From: Aphrocallistes beatrix
Lineage: Eukaryota; Porifera; Hexactinellida; Sceptrulophora; Aphrocallistidae
Length of the DNA stretch: 64,000 nt
Reading direction: 5' to 3'
Assembly (NCBI GenBank): GCA_963281255.1
Contig: OY725500.1
Location: forward strand, 1,364,001 to 1,428,000
Shown here: one piece after another, positions 1 to 10,696 of the stretch
How the letters are laid out: each line of letters begins with the position of its first letter
How positions within the stretch are numbered: the first letter of the stretch is position 1
The notes under the pieces: generated by a model
The model's input: the letters and a program-made list of their open reading frames with translations, nothing else
Databases searched by the model: none
Told to the model about the DNA's origin: nothing
Program-made: the position numbers and the translations under genes

Positions 1-809
1 TTGCCCGCCTTTTCCTTTTCCAAATACATCTGATTAAACCTCTCTCGATATTCTTCACTTTTCAGCTGTTGTTCATCAATTCTATATGGCAACTCACTAA
101 TTGTGGAGATGCCAGTTTCTCTGTTTGGAGAATCATTGAACGCTGTGCTATCTGACAGTTCTTTTATGTGGTTTAGAATAGCCTCTGTAGCCTTAAGTTG
201 AACTATTTCTTTCTTCAGCTCAGATATCTCGTTTTCCTTCTCTTGAATGATAAGACTATCTCTCTGGTCTTTGGAACAATATTCAGACCTCAGTTCCTCG
301 GAGAAACTCCTAATTTCCTCAATCTGAATCAAGTATGTTTCGGTTCTCATATTCAACTGCTCGATGCATTTCATCTTCTCTGCAATATTCGTTTTAGAGG
401 TCTCAATCTCCAGATCTTTATTCTTCAGAGACTTCATGTTTTCTTCGCGTTCCTTCCCATTCTGTTCATTCGATTCCTTGAAGCGAAGTCTCTCTTGATT
501 TATCACATCTACCAATTGGTCAATTTCCTCCAGTAATTTCGACTTCTCTTGTAAAGAAGATGAATGATCATTTTTCATTTTCTCCAGCATTTTGTCTGCA
601 TTACTCAGGTTGCTCCTTGCAAGCTCGAGCTGTATGGAAAGATCAGCCTTTTCAGCAGCTAACACTGTAATTGCTTGATTGAATTCTTCAAGTTGGGAAA
701 GGAGCATCTGCAAATCAGATTGGGGGTTGTAGGAGTCAGTATCACCCATAGACCCAAGAGATTTTTCATTGTGCTTAGGGGATTTCATTTTACAATCGGT
801 TGATTCCAT
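1..809 (-). CDS. Coiled-coil protein, N-terminal part, cut by window edge
   Basis: The minus strand is open from an ATG at 809-807 to the left edge (about 269 codons), with no stop and no clear intron. After a polar head of about 30 residues (starts MESTDCKMKSPK) the protein is almost continuously charged heptad sequence rich in E, K, L, Q and N, broken by a Ser/Thr/Asn-rich gap near residues 222-245. No enzyme motif, signal peptide or membrane segment is visible. Long coiled coils of this kind are usual in golgins, centrosomal proteins and tethers. A short LAAEKADLS-type segment is weakly golgin-like, but I would not assign a family. The rest of the gene lies left of the window. Confidence 0.75.
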   Translation of the reverse strand, partial: MESTDCKMKSPKHNEKSLGSMGDTDSYNPQSDLQMLLSQLEEFNQAITVLAAEKADLSIQLELARSNLSNADKMLEKMKNDHSSSLQEKSKLLEEIDQLVDVINQERLRFKESNEQNGKEREENMKSLKNKDLEIETSKTNIAEKMKCIEQLNMRTETYLIQIEEIRSFSEELRSEYCSKDQRDSLIIQEKENEISELKKEIVQLKATEAILNHIKELSDSTAFNDSPNRETGISTISELPYRIDEQQLKSEEYRERFNQMYLEKEKAG

Positions 810-3033
810 ATATGCTAATACAAAAATATATGAAGTGTATTAGAGACTTTAAGGTTGATATTTCGACAGTAAGATACTAAATAATTGTTAGTTAAGGTTT
901 ATTATAATGTAATAATTCCTGATTCCTTATGGTATCATAATGAGTTTAATTTGAGTTACAGTTTATATTCATTTTCGATGTTAACCAAAAAAAGCTTAAG
1001 CATACTCGAGTTGATTCTGGAAGAAAAATATGTATATTTTCCCCAAATGATGGATGATGATTCTATAATTTGATGCAGACTCTTTTTCGCGCATTTGAAT
1101 TTCATTCCTGGATACGTTACGATAATAATCATAATCATAATCACACAACAAGAATTCAAACGCCAGTACTATATTATTTAAAGAAGAAAAGTTTCAGAAA
1201 ATCAGAGGAAATCGAAATGAACCTACTAATTCAGAAGGGTGGCTATTTGAAAAAGTATCATATTAATTTGCCTTTTAAATAAATAGCATTTGCCTCCATT
1301 ATAATGGTAAAGAATGTTGTTTGTTAGGTCTAGTCACATTATTAAAAACGAAATTTTCAATTAACTGTGGATTTATCACACTTCAGTTCATAATAACCTA
1401 TTTTAGCATAAGTTAACCAGGTTCTTGGAGCAATTTTGCTTGAATATAGTATGTATCAGTAAAAAGCAACAACTTCACTTCTGCATGTGATTCAATACGT
1501 AGACAAAAGGAATCGAACTCGACGAAATCTCTCATACCACTAGTATAAATGCGAGTCCTCTGAAATTGTAACTAGAAGTGAAGGATTAATTAATTTCACA
1601 TCAGTTCACGATCCTTTGGTAAAAAGTATGATATTCTGATAATATATCTCAACAAGATTCACTAGAAAAATAGTTCTAGATTTAACGTAGAATGCCTGGT
1701 GTATCGTTTAACAAGGGACCTCGTTTGATTTGTACTCACCGAGTTCAATAGAAAAGGAATTGAAATTATTTGTGTAGTTGACGATATAGTATTCATTTAG
1801 TAAGGTGCCTGGATATATACACGCCGTTTGCATTATAAATATACATGTCTAATATTAAACTTTTGAAGGAATTTCATAGCAACTAACCTGCTGTTAACTG
1901 CTGTTAACAGCAACAAATAATGTTAACAGCAAAAATTGCAGTTGAAACTATACTTTCTCAACAAAAGTAGTGGAAATCCATTGTGTGTCCGAGAATTTGA
2001 TTATACAATGTGACCACGGCAAATACTTATAGCGTAAATTAAAAGTTCCTGGATTTTTCCAATTATAGTAAATCCCACACTATATGGCTTCCTGCCCCAA
2101 ATCACTTAGACCGGATGACGTGATACATCCCAGAGGCAGCAGAGGTTATTAACCCTAGATTATCGAAAACTCGCGATATCGCGGATGTCTCCAGCCATTT
2201 TCAATGGGAAAGAAGCCATAAAGTTGTACCACTGTGGTACATTTCGGTAGTCTTAGGTTAATAGCGGGAAAAGCTTAGAATTATGCTTACCTATTTCCGG
2301 TTTAAGCCGTTTTGAGCGGGGAAGTCATAGAAATCTGGGGTCATCACTATAAATAGAAGTGACCTCAAGTTGTCCCAGTAATTGTGTTCAATCTCTCTAG
2401 TCACTTAAAATGTTCTTATATCAATTAATGATTCTTATCTCCGCCTACAAATGCCTCCGCTACATGCTGGGTTCTTATAAATTTTGTCCGTGTATCGAAA
2501 TGTCATATCTTTGCCTAAAAACCTGGATTCTCTAGTGTAAATTGTCATCAAACCTCTCTTAGGTATTGGAACTGTCCATTTGAGGATGACTAAATAGGAT
2601 CGAAATTTACATTTATCCAATTCTATCGCGACTATATACTATAAGTAGTATTAATTTCGATGAGGAGAAACACAAGCCTCCAATCCAACAATCCAACATC
2701 CTTTGTAATATGGCTGACTCAGAAGAGCAGTTGTATTGACGGACCTGGTTACCATACAAAATGAGATCTGAGAATCTGAGGCCTCCTCTTACACACATTT
2801 AACTCTAATACACTATACACCTACGACATGTTCATATCAGACTCAAAGCTTCCACAATGCTAGATAGACACCAATGACTACATATCTCTCTCTAGAGGGT
2901 TTAGAGTAAAGGAATGATTTGAATAAAGTCTGTTTAATCTATGCATAACTAACAAACTATTTTAAATTTTACTTTCATTTAGCTTCAATAGGTACATCTC
3001 TAAGCTGTGGATAAAAGAATGTGTATCTAGAGA
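810..3033. other. Intergenic, AT-rich, with one dispersed repeat
   Basis: I see no convincing gene. Positions about 2150-2245 carry a repeat (with the palindrome CTCGCGATATCGCG nearby) found inverted at 7190-7330. Between 1885 and 1925 the word CTGTTAACAG recurs. The block 2405-2800 is low-GC unique-looking sequence whose short open frames do not look coding. The stretch 2880-3030 is probably the upstream region of the NHL gene at 3130. Confidence 0.5.
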
Positions 3034-3043
3034 TTTATAAAAG
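3034..3043 (+). promoter_or_regulatory. TATA box of the NHL gene at 3130
   Basis: TTTATAAAAG lies about 90 bases upstream of the ATG. It is followed by GGCACTAATAGGATTGATACTG and, nearer the ATG, ACGAGATTCCTATTC and TACTATTAGCAA. Matching words in the same order precede the paralogue at 16850 (GGCACTGTACTAG, ACGAGACTCTTATTC, CTATCCTATTAGCAA), so promoter and leader were duplicated with the gene or are conserved. Confidence 0.55.
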
Positions 3044-3129
3044 GCACTAATAGGATTGATACTGCACAGTCTCTGTATAATAGTCCCACGAGATTCCTAT
3101 TCATTTGCATACATACTATTAGCAATTCA

Positions 3130-4053
3130 ATGTCGAGTAGAATGGCTGTTGGATTTACTACTCCATCCTCGCAGCATGAGGATCCAGTGGAAACCATCAT
3201 CAACCCAGAATTCGACCACCTGGTCGCGTGTGCACTGAGGAATATACGGTCAAATGGCCTATATTATCCTCGTGCTGTCGCTATAGATCCACTCACCAAC
3301 AACATATATGTCGCTCAAGGAGCTGTTGTTCGTGGATCCTTTGCGAGAGTGTCTGTCTTTTCAGAGTCAGGCAGTTACTTAAAGAGCTGCACAGATAAGC
3401 AAATGTCATCATTATGTGGTATCGCTATACATGGAAACAACTTGTATGTAACGGACTGGGAATTACACGCTGTGTTTAAATTAAAAATTGAGGCTGACAT
3501 CCTTATAGTGGGTAGAATTGGGAACCTAGGGTCAGCTATCGGACAGTTTGATGTTCCCCGTCAACTCTCCATTAAATCGAACGGAGATTTGTATGTAGCT
3601 GATAGTAACAATGATAGAATTCAAGTCCTGAATAGTTCTCTACACCCGATTAGAGAAGTAACGCATCCATCTCTGCACAAACCATATGACATAAAATTAA
3701 CAATAGAGGAGGTATACGTACTTAGTCAAATCGATTCCCCTTGTGTGCATATATTTACCCACACTGGCCTCAAGACACGTTCTCTGATTACACGAGGTGA
3801 TGGAATGCAGTTACATAGCCCCCTATCTTTTTGTCTCAACACTAAAAAGTGTTTATTTATTAGCGATGCAGCCGATCACAAGATCAAGATATTCTCAAAT
3901 GATGCAGTCCTCATTCACACACTAGGAGAACGTGGAGAGGACCAAATAGAAAAGTTTCTTTACCCTAAAGGATTAGCCCTGATTTCAAATCATAGATTAG
4001 TTATTGTGTCAGACAGCATTTTCTATGGACTGCAAATATTTTCTTTCTTGTAA
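3130..4053 (+). CDS. NHL-repeat beta-propeller protein, 307 aa
   Basis: This is a single-exon gene starting MSSRMAVGF and ending in TAA. About six NHL-type blades are visible from residue 35 to the end, each with a pattern like 'YPRAVAIDPLTNNIYVAQG', 'SIKSNGDLYVADSNNDRIQV' or 'HKPYDIKLTIEEVYVLSQ' followed by an HIF/KIFS strand. There is no RING, B-box, coiled coil or signal peptide, so it is a free-standing propeller, probably a cytoplasmic interaction module. It is clearly paralogous to the gene at 16850 over its whole length (shared 'PEFDHLVACA/EIFDHLVACA' start and 'GLQIFSFL' end). A second in-frame ATG at codon 5 is a possible start. Partners cannot be read from sequence. Confidence 0.85.
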   Translation: MSSRMAVGFTTPSSQHEDPVETIINPEFDHLVACALRNIRSNGLYYPRAVAIDPLTNNIYVAQGAVVRGSFARVSVFSESGSYLKSCTDKQMSSLCGIAIHGNNLYVTDWELHAVFKLKIEADILIVGRIGNLGSAIGQFDVPRQLSIKSNGDLYVADSNNDRIQVLNSSLHPIREVTHPSLHKPYDIKLTIEEVYVLSQIDSPCVHIFTHTGLKTRSLITRGDGMQLHSPLSFCLNTKKCLFISDAADHKIKIFSNDAVLIHTLGERGEDQIEKFLYPKGLALISNHRLVIVSDSIFYGLQIFSFL

Positions 4054-4930
4054 ATAGAGTTTTGTGATGTAGTAGTCCAAGATCATGGAGGGTCAACCGA
4101 GAAATTTGAGAAGTATAAACTTTTTGATGGTTTTGAGATTTTTGGGGTCTCCTTGGCCAAAATTAAGCCCATGCAGCTTTGAAATGTTTGGGTTATTTTT
4201 TTTATGCAAGCTTAAATATTTTGGGGGCACCTGAATAATTCGGACAATTCCCCTCTCAGGAAATCCCACCAAATGATAATGTAGTGTTGATTTATGTTTA
4301 TTTGAACTCATGGAGTATAAGGAGCAAAACAAGGGATCATTCGATGGGGTTACTAGGAGGTTTGAGATTGGAATGTTGCACATTCCTGAGTCGTCAAGGA
4401 AAATATTCATTTCCAAACCGGGAGAGGCAGGGCCCAAGAAAAAACATCCGGGGCCCTTCCTATGATTATGGCATAGGTGGTCGAATGAAATCTGGGGCCG
4501 CAGAATCAAACTCGGGGCAAATGCCCCGGATGCCCCCCTCCTCTGGGACCGCCCCTCTTTACAGTATGTCCCGAAATTATTGGCAGTGAACTTTAACTTT
4601 GTGTAATATTAAACATATATTTAGGATAATTTCAGGATGACTTCATTTACGCGTTTTTATCCTATATATCACTATCTTGAGTTACACTACCATACCATGC
4701 GCTTAAATTTTGTGGAATGCAAACTCATTTTTTCAAATTTTTTAAAAAATCCCAGCAAATATCTATCACAGTGTAGCAATCAGGGCATTATACAGCCTTC
4801 GAGAGACATGCTCCTAATCTCAAACCCCTAAAATTTCATACGCCTAAATCGATAAATTACAATATATGGAAAATCGGGGAATTTTCTAAATTTTCACGCT
4901 CCTCTAAACACTTTCGGGAGGTATTAAAAA
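4054..4930. other. Intergenic, possible transposon debris
   Basis: No credible gene. Overlapping open frames on both strands at 4093-4590 lie in unusually GC-rich sequence (GGGGC and CCCCC clusters), which looks like old inserted DNA rather than host coding sequence. From 4640 on the DNA is AT-rich and featureless up to the palindromic array. Confidence 0.4.
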
Positions 4931-5010
4931 CTACTATTCGCATGCGAATAAGCTACTATTCGCATGCGAATAAGCTACTATTCGCATGCGATTAAGCTAC
5001 TATTCGTATG
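4931..5010 (+). repeat. Tandem 22-base repeat with palindromic core (array 1)
   Basis: About three and a half copies of a unit built as AGCTACT plus the perfect palindrome ATTCGCATGCGAAT. The last copies are degenerate (ATTCGTATG). The same unit occurs as a longer array in the opposite orientation at 10697-10846. Confidence 0.85.
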
Positions 5011-5262
5011 TAAAGAACTTAGGTAATGCGTAATAGTTACTTACTAAGCCCGGGGTTAAAAAAAATCTTTTATAATTTCTTCAATAATCATAAAATTCCA
5101 TGTTAGTAATTAGCTAATTTATTGTATCCCCATATTATCAAAAACAGAATAGATGAATTATCATTTCGTATTATGTCCGATCGTCTCGACATAAACATTG
5201 TCCTTGTAGCGTTTGCGATGTTTTTCTTATTTCAACCACAAATAAATATATACTACTACGCA

Positions 5263-5395
5263 GGAGCGCCGAACCTTTCGAAATCTAAGGGAAATTTCGG
5301 GGTTCTAGGGGGCTCAGCCCTAAATTTTGTATTGCGTCTATGGGTCATCTTCGAATCTAGGGGGCTTGAGCCCCCAGCCCCCCCGGTTCGGCTCC
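5263..5395. repeat. Short foldback element with GGAGC...GAACC ends
   Basis: The ends GGAGCGCCGAACC and GGTTCGGCTCC are imperfect inverted repeats enclosing about 110 bases with GGGGGCTTGAGCCCCC-type internal hairpins. Similar GGGGGCTTGCCCCC sequence recurs near 53470, which points to a small non-autonomous family. No clear target duplication. Confidence 0.5.
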
Positions 5396-5400
5396 TATGC

Positions 5401-5475
5401 TACAACGTATCAGTGCTGCAAATGGGTCACTGACCCATGGGTCAATGGGTCAGATGGGTCACTTTTTTAAGGTGG
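5401..5475. repeat. GGGTCA-cluster repeat (copy 1)
   Basis: Several GGGTCA words surround the palindrome GACCCATGGGTC, preceded by GTGCTGCAAATGGGTCAC. The same arrangement lies inverted at 7494-7555 (GTGACCCATTTGCAGCTCTG), so this is a dispersed element, not a simple repeat. Confidence 0.6.
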
Positions 5476-5517
5476 GTCGGTGGGTTATGTGCCATGCGCT
5501 AATGGGTCTGTCACTGG

Positions 5518-5735
5518 AAAATTGGTCCGCGAAAATTGGTCCCCCCCTGAAAATTTTGGTCCTACAATGGACCAATTTTCCATGGAATTTTGGTCCGGGG
5601 GGACCATTTTTTTCAGGGAAAATTGGTCCGGGGGGACCAATTTTTTCAGGGAAAACTGGTCCGGGGGGGACCATTTTTTTCAGGGAATTTTGGTCCTGGG
5701 ACCAATTTTCCATAAGGAATTTTGGTCCGCCCTAA
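5518..5735. repeat. GGTCC/GGACC palindromic repeat array
   Basis: Roughly 35-base units alternate AATTGGTCCGGGGGGACC with TTTTTTCAGGGAA. Each unit can fold because GGTCC pairs with GGACC. Open frames here read Gly-Pro-rich by chance and are not genes. Related blocks lie at 6388-6520, 45705-45755 and 46255-46430. Confidence 0.75.
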
Positions 5736-5919
5736 CCAATATTTCAATGAAAAATGCATCACCATTTGGAAAGAATTTCAAGCCCCAGTGGCGCTGCGGT
5801 CGCTGTTATTAGGTCTAGTTATTATAGTTGGAATAGATAGGCACGGATGAGAGTTCAGATTTTAGAGAACAGAAGAAATAAAATACACTTCTTAGATTTG
5901 AGATTAGCTAAATATGTAT

Positions 5920-6054
5920 CAGGGTTTCCGTGGGAATTAAATTTCAATTTACATTCCCATCCCATTCCCATAAAATTCCTGTGGGGATCCCCATAGGAAT
6001 CCTATGGGGATCCCCGCAGGAGGAAAAATCACTCCCATTCCCACAGCAACCCTG
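5920..6054. mobile_element. MITE with CAGGGTTxCCGTGGGAAT ends
   Basis: The left end CAGGGTTTCCGTGGGAAT mirrors the right end ATTCCCACAGCAACCCTG. The inside is GGGGATCC/ATAGGAAT palindromes. It belongs to the same family as 28038-28172, and the right end at about 51440-51460 matches. The ends resemble hAT elements; no convincing 8-base duplication is left at this copy. Confidence 0.7.
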
Positions 6055-6387
6055 GTCTATTGGGACATGTCCAGTATTTCAGTTAAAACGGGGGATATCC
6101 TGCAGCTGTCCCGTCCTGTCCCGATATTAGTAACAACCATTGTTTAAGTGTTGGTATGACTAGAATGAGTTACTTCTTAGTATCATACTGTGATATAACA
6201 AATCCATAACAATACAGTATTAGTATGCAATTGGGGATGAGTATATTCAGGAATCTTGAACGCCTGAGTATTGTCCATCTAATGTATTGAATACTAAATA
6301 TGAATTGTCAGTCCGGGGTCAAACAACTTCGACAATTAAAAGTATAAAAATCGAGGATGTCAAATGATTGATAGAATCTAATTTTCC

Positions 6388-6520
6388 ATGAAAGAATTAG
6401 TCCCCCCGGGCCAAAATTCCATGGAAAATTGGTCCATAGTAGGACCAAAATTTTCAGGCTGGCCGGACCAATTTGCCATGAAAATTTTGGTCTCCCGGAC
6501 CAAAATTTTCGTGACAGGTC
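6388..6520. repeat. GGTCC/GGACC repeat block 2
   Basis: AATTGGTCC, TTTTGGTC and GGACCAAAATTTTC words alternate as in the array at 5518. Copies are more diverged and unit length is irregular. The flanks 6055-6387 and 6521-7190 are AT-rich with no gene I can support. Confidence 0.6.
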
Positions 6521-7189
6521 AATATTTTACTTATATACAATGTAGGCTTAAAAGAGTTGATTTTGTAAATTTAGAAAACCTTGTAAATAGAGTTATAGAG
6601 GTAGTCATTATACTATTTATTAGTTTTAGTTGGAATACTACTAAGTGATATATTCATAAACGTATATGTCTTCAGGTATAGTAACTGTAATCATCAATTA
6701 ATTTTTCGTGCCTTCATCTTATCGGTAAACCTATTATGTACAATATTACTGGAAACCTAGGATTGCAATTCAAATATACATCAGTATAGTATATCTAGAC
6801 TGACAGTTTCCATCTACGTATATATATTATTCCTCTGAGATCTACTTACTGTCGAAAATGTTCTCCAACAACTGTGAAGATCTAAAGGCTGCTCTCCACC
6901 TGGTGATATGTTCTTTGCATCAACGACGACCCAAAGTGCAATGCTGATGTGTGGAAGAATTCCGGTTGATTAAAATAAAAGCAACTAATTAATTAGTATT
7001 TGGTTGGTCAGCCTGTAAAGATTGCTTCGTTTGTCTAAAATTCAAAGCAAAACAAACTGATGGCTCTGTTAAATTATACGTAACTAAAATTTGGCGGACC
7101 ATTGCAAAATCTGCTCCTCCAAAGGGAAAACTAAATCTTCTGTAGCATGTTTTTTCAAGAAAACCCTCGGTAAGTACTTTACGAAAGAA

Positions 7190-7330
7190 GAAGGGGAGCG
7201 AGTAAAGGATGCGGAAGTCCGTATGGTTTTATCGAAATGTACCGCCTGGTATTTAACTTTATGGCTTCTTTCCCATTGAAAATGGCTGGAGACATTCGCG
7301 ATATCGCGAGTTTTCGATAATCTAGGGTTA
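7190..7330. repeat. Dispersed repeat, inverted copy of 2150-2245
   Basis: Carries CCATTGAAAATGGCTGGAGA, CGCGATATCGCGAG and TCGATAATCTAGGGTTAA, which read in reverse complement at 2150-2245. The small open frame 7091-7279 overlaps it and starts with a non-ATG codon; I do not call it a gene. Confidence 0.55.
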
Positions 7331-7493
7331 ATGCTCGGCATATCGTAACATTCCAACGGAATGTAATGTTGTCAGAGGCTATTGAAGCTGCATCTATTGT
7401 GTTAGAAGGTTATAAAAACAACTTGATTTACTGATTGTGTTAGACTAAATACTTACATTTACTTGCTCCTAATACTGGGATCATAATGGGTCA

Positions 7494-7555
7494 GATAATC
7501 ATGAATGGGTCATAACCCATGGGTCACTTTAGGTGACCCATTTGCAGCTCTGCTA
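7494..7555. repeat. GGGTCA-cluster repeat (copy 2, inverted)
   Basis: GACCCATGGGTC-type palindrome (here ATAACCCATGGGTCAC) with flanking GGGTCA words, ending GTGACCCATTTGCAGC. It is the reverse complement of the arrangement at 5401-5475. Confidence 0.6.
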
Positions 7556-7625
7556 CGTATAAGATTTCATCTTAAATTCTGAAGCTCATTTTGTATTATC
7601 TAGATTTTCTATTTATTACTTTTAA

Positions 7626-7781
7626 ATGTCTCAACAATATTCAACTGTGCAGCCATCCCAAAAAAAACGTAAAGTAGTTCTAGATAGCACGATTTCTTCA
7701 CAATTACAATCAATTGAATTATCTTCACTACAAACACAATTGCCACTTCAATCACAAGAAGAATCAGATTTTAATGAATAA
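7626..7781 (+). CDS. Possible small ORF with nuclear-localisation motif, 51 aa
   Basis: An ATG opens 51 codons to TAA. The product is Ser/Gln-rich and contains QPSQKKRKVV, a classical monopartite nuclear-localisation motif. It lies just downstream of the convergent NRF-1/protease gene and of a repeat cluster. It may be the first exon of a lost gene, a transposon remnant, or chance. No family recognised. Confidence 0.25.
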   Translation: MSQQYSTVQPSQKKRKVVLDSTISSQLQSIELSSLQTQLPLQSQEESDFNE

Positions 7782-7943
7782 CTAAATTACAGAATATCCC
7801 AAATACGAGAATGGATTCATCAAGACTAGCAACGATGAAACAGAATACATAAATAGCTATTATAATACTATTGAGTAATGTAGTCTACTACTGATTATAC
7901 TTACACTTGTATGTATGTGATAAAATAGTGATATTGAAAGTTT

Positions 7944-10460
7944 TCAGTAACAAGATCTGCAAAGAAAAGGGTCATTAACTGATGAATCTGGAAGGCCGTA
8001 ACAGTAGTTGTGGAACCAAAAATTGCATCCATCGCATTGTACCGCTCGCGCACTGCCTTCATTTTTAGAGGAATTATATGCATATTCAGGTAGGTTACAA
8101 TCACAGATGAGATCAATAATAAACTGCCGAGGTTGAGGGAGTCTTCCTGTACGCAGCCCACGTGTGCTAGAAGGGAAGGGGGATGCAATCCCACTCTTAA
8201 TACATTGGATGCAGTGCGCTCTCATTGCTGTTTGATCCCATGTTTGAGTCATGGGATCAATTCCTGCTGCAATACAGGTTGCAGAAGCAAATGCAAAAAG
8301 TCCACAATCATATCCCCCTTTCTGGGTTTGAATTCTTGGAACAGTAACGCTTAATTGCATTGCATCTGTAGCGTATATCAGAGCCAACTGTGTGTCTAGT
8401 TCCATCGTCGTTTGTTTTTTATTAAGGGAGTCATAGAGAAGTACTCTCTGGAGATTATTGTCATAAGTCGAGCACACCCAGTGATTATTTGCATCATGGT
8501 GTATTTGGATGGGTCGTAGTTTGTTATCCACTCTTCGAAATCTCAAATTCTGAAAAGATTTGAATAAAAATGGTTCAGTTTACTAGTTGTAAAAACTATG
8601 TCATTCACCTGGGACATAATTGGATCCTGTAATCCGCTCACTGATGGATAAGTATTCTGAAGAATTTTCTAAATAATAAAAATCATCAATATTAATAAAA
8701 AACTAATAAGAAAAGAAAAAACTAGATTGAGCGGTTATGTTACATCTACATATATTATTTACAAGAATAAGTAAAGATTAATTAAAATGGAACCTTACAC
8801 AGTATGCGTAGATGGTTATATCTGAGAGCCGTGTTCTAGCATCAGTGAGCTCTTGAATACATTTTTTGAGAATAGATGGGATAATTGATGACTGTTCTTT
8901 GGTACACCATTGACTTCTTGGATCTATGCTCGAGGTATTAGTGACTGCTAATTGAGGTATACTAACCTTGGCCGTGTCTTTTTCTGGAGTATTCAATAAA
9001 CCTCCAAAAAACGAACTGATATCTGAAATAGTGTCATCTAATTCAGCTCTCTTAGCCGGTGGCATATGAGATGTAGTTTTTCGTTTTATCGGAGTACTGG
9101 TAACAGGAGTATTTTTATGAGGTTGCATCTCAATGCTTTCTTTATAGCATTTAAGAATCCTGATTAAGGCCTCTTTCGTCATTTTATTTTTTTTTGTATT
9201 TCTAGAAACGCAAGTAAAGGGCGTGTTCTCAGGCCACCAGGAAGGTTTTAGCAGGGTTACCATACGTCCTTTTTTAGAAAGGACAGTCCTTCTTTTTTGC
9301 TACCTGTCCTTTTTAAAATATGCTGTCCTTTTTGTCCTTTTTTTTCGCTTTTTGTCCTTATTGTCCTTTTTTTTCGCTTTTTGTCCTTTTTGTTCATATA
9401 AACTCATTCTTGTCCTTTTACGTTTTACTTGTAGATTATATACTAGAATGGCTATCATGATGATTTAGCATATTTTGGAAATCGAAACCCTAGGTGAGAA
9501 TTTACATACGTATATGTCCGCAGCTTCACAAAAAAAATTCAAACCGATATCTCTTAAACTCAGGTCTGTACACCACATACGGCCGGACATCAGCACTCAT
9601 TTTAGAACTGTGCTACTATACCATTATATTGGATCAGAGATCCAATATAATGATATAGAAGCACACTAAAAACATTCAAAACAATTCCTTGGGGTGCTAG
9701 CACCCAGACAGTCATTATTGTCGTTCGCTACGCTCTCTCTTTACATCGTTTTTCTAAATCTTCGATCTATCCCTGAGTGTCCTTTTTTTTATGACTGAGG
9801 AGATGGCAACCCTGGTTTTAGGCTTGGATCACCCCAAAAGCCTCTAGCACATCCTAAAGAATTGTCTAAATTAAATTATAGCGAATTATAAATACCCATA
9901 ATATGTATAGAAGTCTTCCCTAGAATAAGAGCTTCCTTTTGAATAATGACCCATAAGGTGGTCGGAGCCTAGAGTCCTGGAGATTTCCAAAACTTAAATC
10001 AAATAGCTTCTATCAATATTTTATGTCAATCCTCTCTAATTTTGACAATTATCCTAAGTGATAATATGATATATATATATAAGACCCTAGAGTACTAGAT
10101 AAAAGTTTCCTGTAGAAAATGATATTTACTATACCTGTTGATTTTTTAGTTGCCCAAGAAATAAGTCTTCGCAAATTTTCAGAACTTATTTTATCTACGT
10201 CTCCCTGTACGAGATCAGACAATTCTTTGTCTAGCATTGGCTTCTTAGCCGTTACTTCTTTGCTCTGAAATTCAGGCCAGACTGCGCCAAATCTCTTCCT
10301 TATTACTTTCTATTGCTTTGCGGAAGTGAGGTGATCCGAAAATAGCAAGACTACCTGTCCAAGTATAAGTCACACCCACTGATTCGCCTGAAATTTTATG
10401 AAATTGATCGCAAACTTTCAAAAGAATATTTCGGGCATTTCTTTTGTTCATTCTTTCCAT
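7944..10460 (-). pseudogene. Broken NRF-1-like DNA-binding / Ulp1 (C48) protease / PHD gene
   Basis: Minus-strand exons: 10460-10135, 9865-8799, 8668-8609 and 8549-7944. Introns are GT-AG and frames agree at every junction. Exon 1 (MERMNKRNARN, IFGSPHFRKA, SLAE) and exon 2 (GFWGDPSLKPSWWPE, then IRILKCY) resemble the NRF-1/erect-wing DNA-binding domain. Exons 3-4 read 'NTYPSVSGLQDP', 'HHDANNHWV' (catalytic His), 'LYDSL' (Asp) and 'GGYDCGLFA' (Cys), the Ulp1-type triad. The C terminus is a Cys/His zinc finger of PHD type (CDGCNFWFHNYC, FLCRSC). Two breaks: the frame moves +1 at TGA 10274-10272, and a 562-base hAT MITE (9252-9813) splits exon 2. It may be a domesticated or transposon gene. Domain calls come from motif memory. 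Confidence 0.65.
9252..9813. mobile_element. hAT-type MITE inserted in an exon
   Basis: Ends CAGGGTTACC and GGCAACCCT are inverted, with a perfect 8-base duplication GGTTTTAG at 9244-9251 and 9814-9821, the hAT signature. The interior has TGTCCTTTTT runs and a short ATTATATTGGATC palindrome; no transposase. Removing the element plus one duplication restores an open frame in the NRF-1-like exon. Confidence 0.85.
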
Positions 10461-10696
10461 ATTCAGGTGGATTAGTTTGAAGCAGAGATAATTCAGGTCA
10501 CTGGAGCTATTTAAATATTCAAAATAAAGTCTTGTGTATTTGGCGTTAAATGTAAATTAAGTAAATATTTGTGTAAAATAAATACAATGAAGATATTTAT
10601 CGAGTAATTACGACTATCTGAATGCATATTCGTTCCATAAATCTGATTTGTAATTGTTACTTTTTCTAGAATGTTCCTTGAATCTGATTTGTAATT

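Noticed and set aside
198-536. Plus-strand frame of 112 codons
   Set aside because: Shadow of the minus-strand coiled-coil gene, and it starts with TTG.
5459-5812. Gly-Pro-rich frames resembling collagen or silk
   Set aside because: They are translations of the GGTCC/GGACC repeat on both strands, with no start context and no codon signal.
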